The notes beneath the pieces were generated by a model that had not been told where the DNA came from, made no database searches, and saw only the letters and a program-made list of their open reading frames with translations. The position numbers and the translations under genes are program-made. From positions 1 to 8,345 of the forward strand of contig JANXNO010000167.1 in NCBI GenBank assembly GCA_025354075.1: a stretch of DNA of 8,345 nt, given 5' to 3'. This document shows positions 6,601 to 8,345 of this stretch, one piece after another. The first letter of the stretch is position 1, and each line of letters opens with the position of its first letter. The stretch comes from Burkholderiales bacterium. Its GTDB lineage: Bacteria > Pseudomonadota > Gammaproteobacteria > Burkholderiales > Casimicrobiaceae.

Positions 6601-7491
6601 CTACGCAGCGCGGCGCAGTTGTTTAGGCAGTAAACGAGACGCCTCAGCCGCAATGAGCGCACGCAAACTGTCGGCACCGCGACAGGCTGGAATCGCATCC
6701 GCAGCAAGCGCAAGCAAGCGATTCAATCGCAGCACGGCACCGTCGATGCCCAATTCGATGGCAGCACTGGGCCGCCCCAGAGCCGCATCCACACCTACTG
6801 GCTTGCCAATTTCTGCCTCGGAATCGACCGCATCATGCAAATCATCAGCGACCTGATACGCCTCGCCCAAACCCAGGCCCACTGCCCGCCAGGGCGCAGG
6901 ATCCGCGCCAGTTGCAGCGGCACCAGCCATCGTCGCCGCAGCGAACAACGCGCCAGTTTTTGACTGCTGATATGCGGCGAGCGATACGGTCGATTCACAT
7001 TCCCAAGCCTGACCTGCGGCGATACCACCCGGCGCGCCAACCGAATCCGCGACGATGCCTAAAAGCGCTGGAAGCCGCTCAGGGACTGGAATCGCGCCAC
7101 GTGCGGCGACCTGAAAGGCGAGCACGATCAGTGCGTCGCCACTTAAAACCGCCAGCCGTTCTCCGTAAGCGCGATGCACGGAAGGCTTACCGCGACGTGT
7201 GGCGGCGTTATCAAAACAGGGTAAATCGTCATGCACGAGTGAGGCGCAATGCAAAATTTCTATCGCCGCAGCGGCAGCATCGGTGCAATCGGGATTGTCT
7301 TCACCGCAGGACATCGCGACCGCGAGACACAGCCGCGGACGGAATCGGCCTCCGCCTGGAAATAACGAATACCGCAGCGCCGCGGCCAGTTTCGGCGGAC
7401 ATTCCAGCCTTGAACTCGGCCCATCGTTCGGGGTTACGGTGAGGGACAATGCACGCTCAAGTGCGGCTTCGATTCGTTCGCTGGCGTACAT
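6601..7491 (-). CDS. crtE: Geranylgeranyl diphosphate synthase
   Basis: CrtE condenses isopentenyl diphosphate with allylic primers to make the C20 geranylgeranyl diphosphate used for phytoene and, in phototrophs, the bacteriochlorophyll tail. The 296-residue protein carries the first Asp-rich motif DDLPCFD (88-94) followed by ATRRGKPSVHRAYGE, and the second motif DDLHD (216-220) followed by EIGKPVGVD. Gly/Arg residues near 46-53 (GGGRFRPR) bind the diphosphate. The residue five places before the first Asp is Ala83; farnesyl diphosphate synthases such as IspA have an aromatic residue there, so C20 product length is favoured (inference from family rules). The ATG at 7491-7489 has AAAGGGG 5 nt upstream (7503-7497). 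It is the first gene of the leftward operon and faces away from crtD across a shared, operator-rich control region. Confidence 0.92.
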   Translation of the reverse strand: MYASERIEAALERALSLTVTPNDGPSSRLECPPKLAAALRYSLFPGGGRFRPRLCLAVAMSCGEDNPDCTDAAAAAIEILHCASLVHDDLPCFDNAATRRGKPSVHRAYGERLAVLSGDALIVLAFQVAARGAIPVPERLPALLGIVADSVGAPGGIAAGQAWECESTVSLAAYQQSKTGALFAAATMAGAAATGADPAPWRAVGLGLGEAYQVADDLHDAVDSEAEIGKPVGVDAALGRPSAAIELGIDGAVLRLNRLLALAADAIPACRGADSLRALIAAEASRLLPKQLRRAA

Positions 7492-7528
7492 ACATGCCCC
7501 TTTGGCGTCGAATCATTTGGCTGACGAC

Positions 7529-7546
7529 TGTCAACTTATACTGACA
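7529..7546. promoter_or_regulatory. PpsR/CrtJ-type operator A (crtD -35 side)
   Basis: TGTCAACTTATACTGACA is an exact TGT-N12-ACA palindrome with 5-bp perfect half-sites (TGTCA/TGACA), the best of the three here. Its right half is the candidate crtD -35 (CTGACA, 7541-7546). Confidence 0.85.
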
Positions 7547-7570
7547 CAACGATGTCGCCTATCATATACA
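7541..7570 (+). promoter_or_regulatory. Candidate promoter of crtD
   Basis: CTGACA (7541-7546) is followed after 18 bp by TATACA (7565-7570). The predicted start near 7577 is about 55 nt before the crtD ATG. The match is moderate. It overlaps the opposing crtE promoter almost completely. Confidence 0.45.
7553..7570. promoter_or_regulatory. PpsR/CrtJ-type operator B (shared centre)
   Basis: TGTCGCCTATCATATACA is an exact TGT-N12-ACA site, 6 bp from operator A. It contains the candidate -10 hexamers of both crtE (7561-7566) and crtD (7565-7570), so occupation would silence both directions. Confidence 0.8.
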
Positions 7571-7590
7571 TCTATGTCTCCTGCCGTCAA
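7561..7590 (-). promoter_or_regulatory. Candidate promoter of crtEF
   Basis: On the minus strand, TTGACG (7590-7585) is followed after 18 bp by TATGAT (7566-7561), each one mismatch from consensus. The predicted start near 7554 leaves a leader of about 60 nt before crtE. An alternative -10 is TATATG with a 16-bp spacer. Confidence 0.55.
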
Positions 7591-7592
7591 CA
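7575..7592. promoter_or_regulatory. PpsR/CrtJ-type operator C (crtE -35 side)
   Basis: TGTCTCCTGCCGTCAACA is a third exact TGT-N12-ACA site, 4 bp from operator B. It contains the candidate crtE -35 (TTGACG on the minus strand, 7590-7585) and the predicted crtD start point. It is less symmetric beyond the core than operator A, so it is the least certain of the three. Confidence 0.65.
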
Positions 7593-7631
7593 TCGTTCTG
7601 GTTTGCGTCGCTTGAAACCGGTTCGTCGGAC

Positions 7632-8345
7632 ATGATTTCTAGCCCACTGTCGAAGGTTGTGGTGATCGGCGCAGGTATGGGCGGGCTGACGTCCGCTCTG
7701 CTTTTAGCCAATTCCGGACTGAAAGTAACGGTACTGGAACGAGCCACTACACCGGGCGGCAAGCTCAGCACCGCTGACATCAACGGCGCAACGATTGAAG
7801 TCGGCCCGACCGTCTTCACGATGCGCTGGGTGTTCGAGGGCATTTTCGCGGCGATTGGCGAACGATTGCAGGACGCCGTCTCGTTGGCGCCACTCAACAT
7901 ATTGGCGCGACATTCGTGGGGCGCGTCCGAGCGTCTTGATCTTTTTGCGAACGTTGAGCAATCTGCGGCTGCGATAGCACAGTTTTCTAGTGCGGCCGAA
8001 TCCCGACGCTTCATAGCATTTTGTGCGCATGCCAAACGGATTTACGACGCGCTGGAGACGCCGTTCATTCGAGCGCCGCAGCCGAGCCTCGGGCGATTAG
8101 TCCGCGATTTATTGCCTAGTCGTCCGCTTGATCTGTGGGCAATCACACCGTTTCGTAGTTTGTGGAGCACGCTCGGCGACTACTTTCACGATCCGAGATT
8201 GCGACAACTATTTGGCCGTTATGCGACCTACTGTGGCGGCTCGCCGTGGTTATCGCCGGGCACGTTGATGCTGGTCGCGCATGTTGAGCAATCGGGCGTC
8301 TGGAGCGTGGATGGCGGCATGCATCGCATCGCGCTGGTGCTGGCG
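7632..8345 (+). CDS. crtD: Acyclic carotenoid 3,4-desaturase (methoxyneurosporene dehydrogenase), 5' part, runs off the right edge
   Basis: CrtD introduces the 3,4 double bond into hydroxylated or methoxylated acyclic carotenoids, a late step toward spheroidene or spirilloxanthin, and acts at the membrane. The 238 codons up to the edge are open. They start MISSPLSKVVVIGAGMGG, with the FAD-binding GxGxxG at 13-18 and the ribose-binding Glu36 in VTVLER. PGGKLST (41-47) and GPTVFTMRWVFEGIF (58-72) follow. The latter stretch, and LARHSWGASERLDLF, resemble CrtD more than the phytoene desaturase CrtI. About half of the usual ~500 residues is present. The ATG at 7632 is the only plausible in-frame start; the Shine-Dalgarno is poor. 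Transcription diverges from crtE, as in other purple bacteria, and crtC often follows crtD, but that lies outside the window. CrtI is the main alternative. Confidence 0.88.
   Translation, partial: MISSPLSKVVVIGAGMGGLTSALLLANSGLKVTVLERATTPGGKLSTADINGATIEVGPTVFTMRWVFEGIFAAIGERLQDAVSLAPLNILARHSWGASERLDLFANVEQSAAAIAQFSSAAESRRFIAFCAHAKRIYDALETPFIRAPQPSLGRLVRDLLPSRPLDLWAITPFRSLWSTLGDYFHDPRLRQLFGRYATYCGGSPWLSPGTLMLVAHVEQSGVWSVDGGMHRIALVLA

Noticed and set aside
7562..8035. Minus-strand open frames opposite the crtD 5' part
   Set aside because: crtD on the plus strand has clear FAD-binding and CrtD motifs; the antisense frames are Arg/Ser/Ala-rich shadows.
1..8345. A novel accessory, defence or mobile system
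   Set aside because: All coding space is taken by recognised photosynthesis genes; no repeats of mobile-element type, integrase, tRNA or CRISPR-like spacing was seen. I did not scan every gene interior exhaustively for further TGT-N12-ACA sites.

Overview
This window is part of the photosynthesis gene cluster of an anoxygenic phototrophic proteobacterium. Every gene found belongs to bacteriochlorophyll, carotenoid or light-harvesting pathways. The order, read on the minus strand from right to left, is crtE-crtF-bchC-bchX-bchY-bchZ-pufB. crtD diverges on the plus strand and runs off the right edge; pufB runs off the left edge. This is the classic purple-bacterial crtEF-bchCXYZ-puf superoperon. 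No pufQ lies between bchZ and pufB, unlike in Rhodobacter. The LH1 beta sequence and this order would fit a beta- or gammaproteobacterium, but the taxon is an inference and is not decided by the sequence.

Layout: 1-134 pufB (5' part, minus). 135-288 is a bchZ-pufB spacer with three potential RNA stem-loops. 289-1743 bchZ, 1743-3290 bchY, 3302-4330 bchX and 4327-5283 bchC are tightly coupled, with junctions of 1-nt overlap, 11-nt gap and 4-nt overlap. 5284-5440 is the bchC control region: a sigma70-like promoter (TTGACA-16-TAGAAT) with two perfect TGT-N12-ACA palindromes (PpsR/CrtJ type), one over the -35 and one over the -10. 5441-6559 is crtF and 6601-7491 crtE. 7492-7631 is a divergent control region with three perfect TGT-N12-ACA palindromes and two overlapping promoter candidates. 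7632-8345 is crtD (5' part, plus).

How the genes work together: BchX (Fe-protein-like reductase) and BchY/BchZ (catalytic heterotetramer) form chlorophyllide a oxidoreductase, and BchC then oxidises the C3 hydroxyethyl side chain, giving bacteriochlorophyllide a. CrtE supplies geranylgeranyl diphosphate for carotenoids and probably for the pigment tail. CrtD and CrtF carry out the late desaturation and O-methylation steps of spheroidene/spirilloxanthin-type carotenoids. PufB binds the finished bacteriochlorophyll in LH1. The operators suggest that pigment genes on both sides are repressed together under oxygen or light by a PpsR/CrtJ regulator, which is not encoded in the window.

I found no tRNA, rRNA, CRISPR array, insertion sequence or phage-like gene. 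I see no undescribed protein system. The points most worth a second look are regulatory: the three-operator array at crtD/crtE with mutually overlapping promoters, the two-operator bchC promoter, and the structured leader before pufB.
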